Shown here: piece after piece, positions 53,557 through 53,609 of the stretch
Position numbering within the stretch: the stretch's first letter is position 1
Layout: each line of letters starts with the position of its first letter
Source of the DNA: Brevibacillus sp.
GTDB lineage: Bacteria; Bacillota; Bacilli; Brevibacillales; Brevibacillaceae
Direction: 5' to 3'
Assembly: GCA_029240815.1 (NCBI GenBank)
Contig: JARDZO010000028.1
Location: forward strand, 1 to 53,609
Length of the DNA stretch: 53,609 bases
Program-made: the position numbers and the translations under genes
Notes under the pieces: generated by a model
The model's database searches: none
Seen by the model: the letters and a program-made list of their open reading frames with translations, nothing else
What the model was told of the DNA's origin: nothing

Positions 53557-53609
53557 GTGCGGAGTGCTTCCACCTCTGTACTAACAGGTCTTTTGTATAC
53601 GCTCGGTCT
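53557..53609 (+). CDS. yrzE: YrzE-like membrane protein (TIGR04086 family), 5' end only
   Basis: A GTG at 53557 follows GAGGGGG by about 7 bases and opens a frame to the window edge. Only 17 codons are seen (VRSASTSVLTGLLYTLG), a likely start of a membrane helix. In B. subtilis yrzE lies next to yrbG, so the identity is mainly positional. Confidence 0.5.
   Translation, partial: MRSASTSVLTGLLYTLG

Noticed and set aside
1..53609. CRISPR arrays, tRNA or rRNA genes, intact insertion sequences, prophage
   Set aside because: No regularly spaced repeats, tRNA-like cloverleaves, rRNA stretches, transposases, integrases or phage genes were seen in a by-eye reading; short tRNAs could still be missed.

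Overview
This window comes from the chromosome of an endospore-forming Firmicute. The best fit is Brevibacillus or a close Paenibacillaceae relative; the genus is inferred, not proven. The evidence is a set of sporulation genes (the mother-cell sigma factor SigK at the left edge, SpoVB, a PbpI-like spore penicillin-binding protein) and a gene order that follows the Bacillus subtilis yrb-yrv-yrr region: yrzE, yrbG, spoVB, comN, secDF, recJ, apt, relA, dtd, amidase, hisS-aspS, tcdA, rarA, cymR, cysteine desulfurase, recD2, yrrD, yrrI, alaS, ireB, ruvX, yrzB, mltG, trmR, udk, pbpI. Most genes lie on the minus strand.

Layout. 1-5.2 kb: partial sigK, an unknown membrane protein, a PRC-barrel protein, a GNAT acetyltransferase, an HD-GYP protein and a JAMM-domain protein whose 3' end overlaps pbpI. 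5.1-14.8 kb: pbpI, udk, trmR, mltG, yrzB, ruvX, ireB, alaS (behind an alanine T-box) and yrrI. 14.9-16.7 kb: a yybP-ykoY (manganese) riboswitch in front of a TerC-family gene, then about 630 nt of non-coding sequence that folds into a large multi-domain RNA closed by a terminal helix. 16.7-19.9 kb: two small conserved genes, yrrD, and a recD2 gene carrying two single-base frameshifts. 20-28.4 kb: an accessory block (chemoreceptor, acyl-CoA ligase, MHS-family transporter, AcuI/YhfP-type reductase, crotonase, TetR regulator, decayed nhaC antiporter) sitting where B. subtilis has mnmA and yrrB. 28.5-38 kb: cysteine desulfurase, cymR, a new small gene, rarA, tcdA, 6S RNA, aspS, hisS behind a T-box whose specifier reads as aspartate, and hemZ. 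38-53.6 kb: five-SH3 amidase, dtd, relA with a long leader, apt, recJ, a CDF metal exporter, separate secF and secD, comN, spoVB, yrbG, corA and the first codons of yrzE.

How it works together. The core is information processing and envelope biogenesis: tRNA charging (alaS, hisS, aspS), tRNA modification and quality control (trmR, tcdA, dtd), DNA repair (recJ, rarA, ruvX, recD2), stringent response and purine salvage (relA, apt), peptidoglycan synthesis and remodelling (pbpI, mltG, amidase, spoVB), protein export (secD, secF) and sulfur control (cymR with its desulfurase). Several regulatory RNAs can be read directly: two T-boxes, a Mn riboswitch with two consecutive terminators, 6S RNA and a long relA leader. 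The most striking unexplained element is the large structured RNA candidate at 15985-16612. The accessory block looks like an acquired organic-acid catabolic island controlled by a TetR protein with repeated candidate operator sites.
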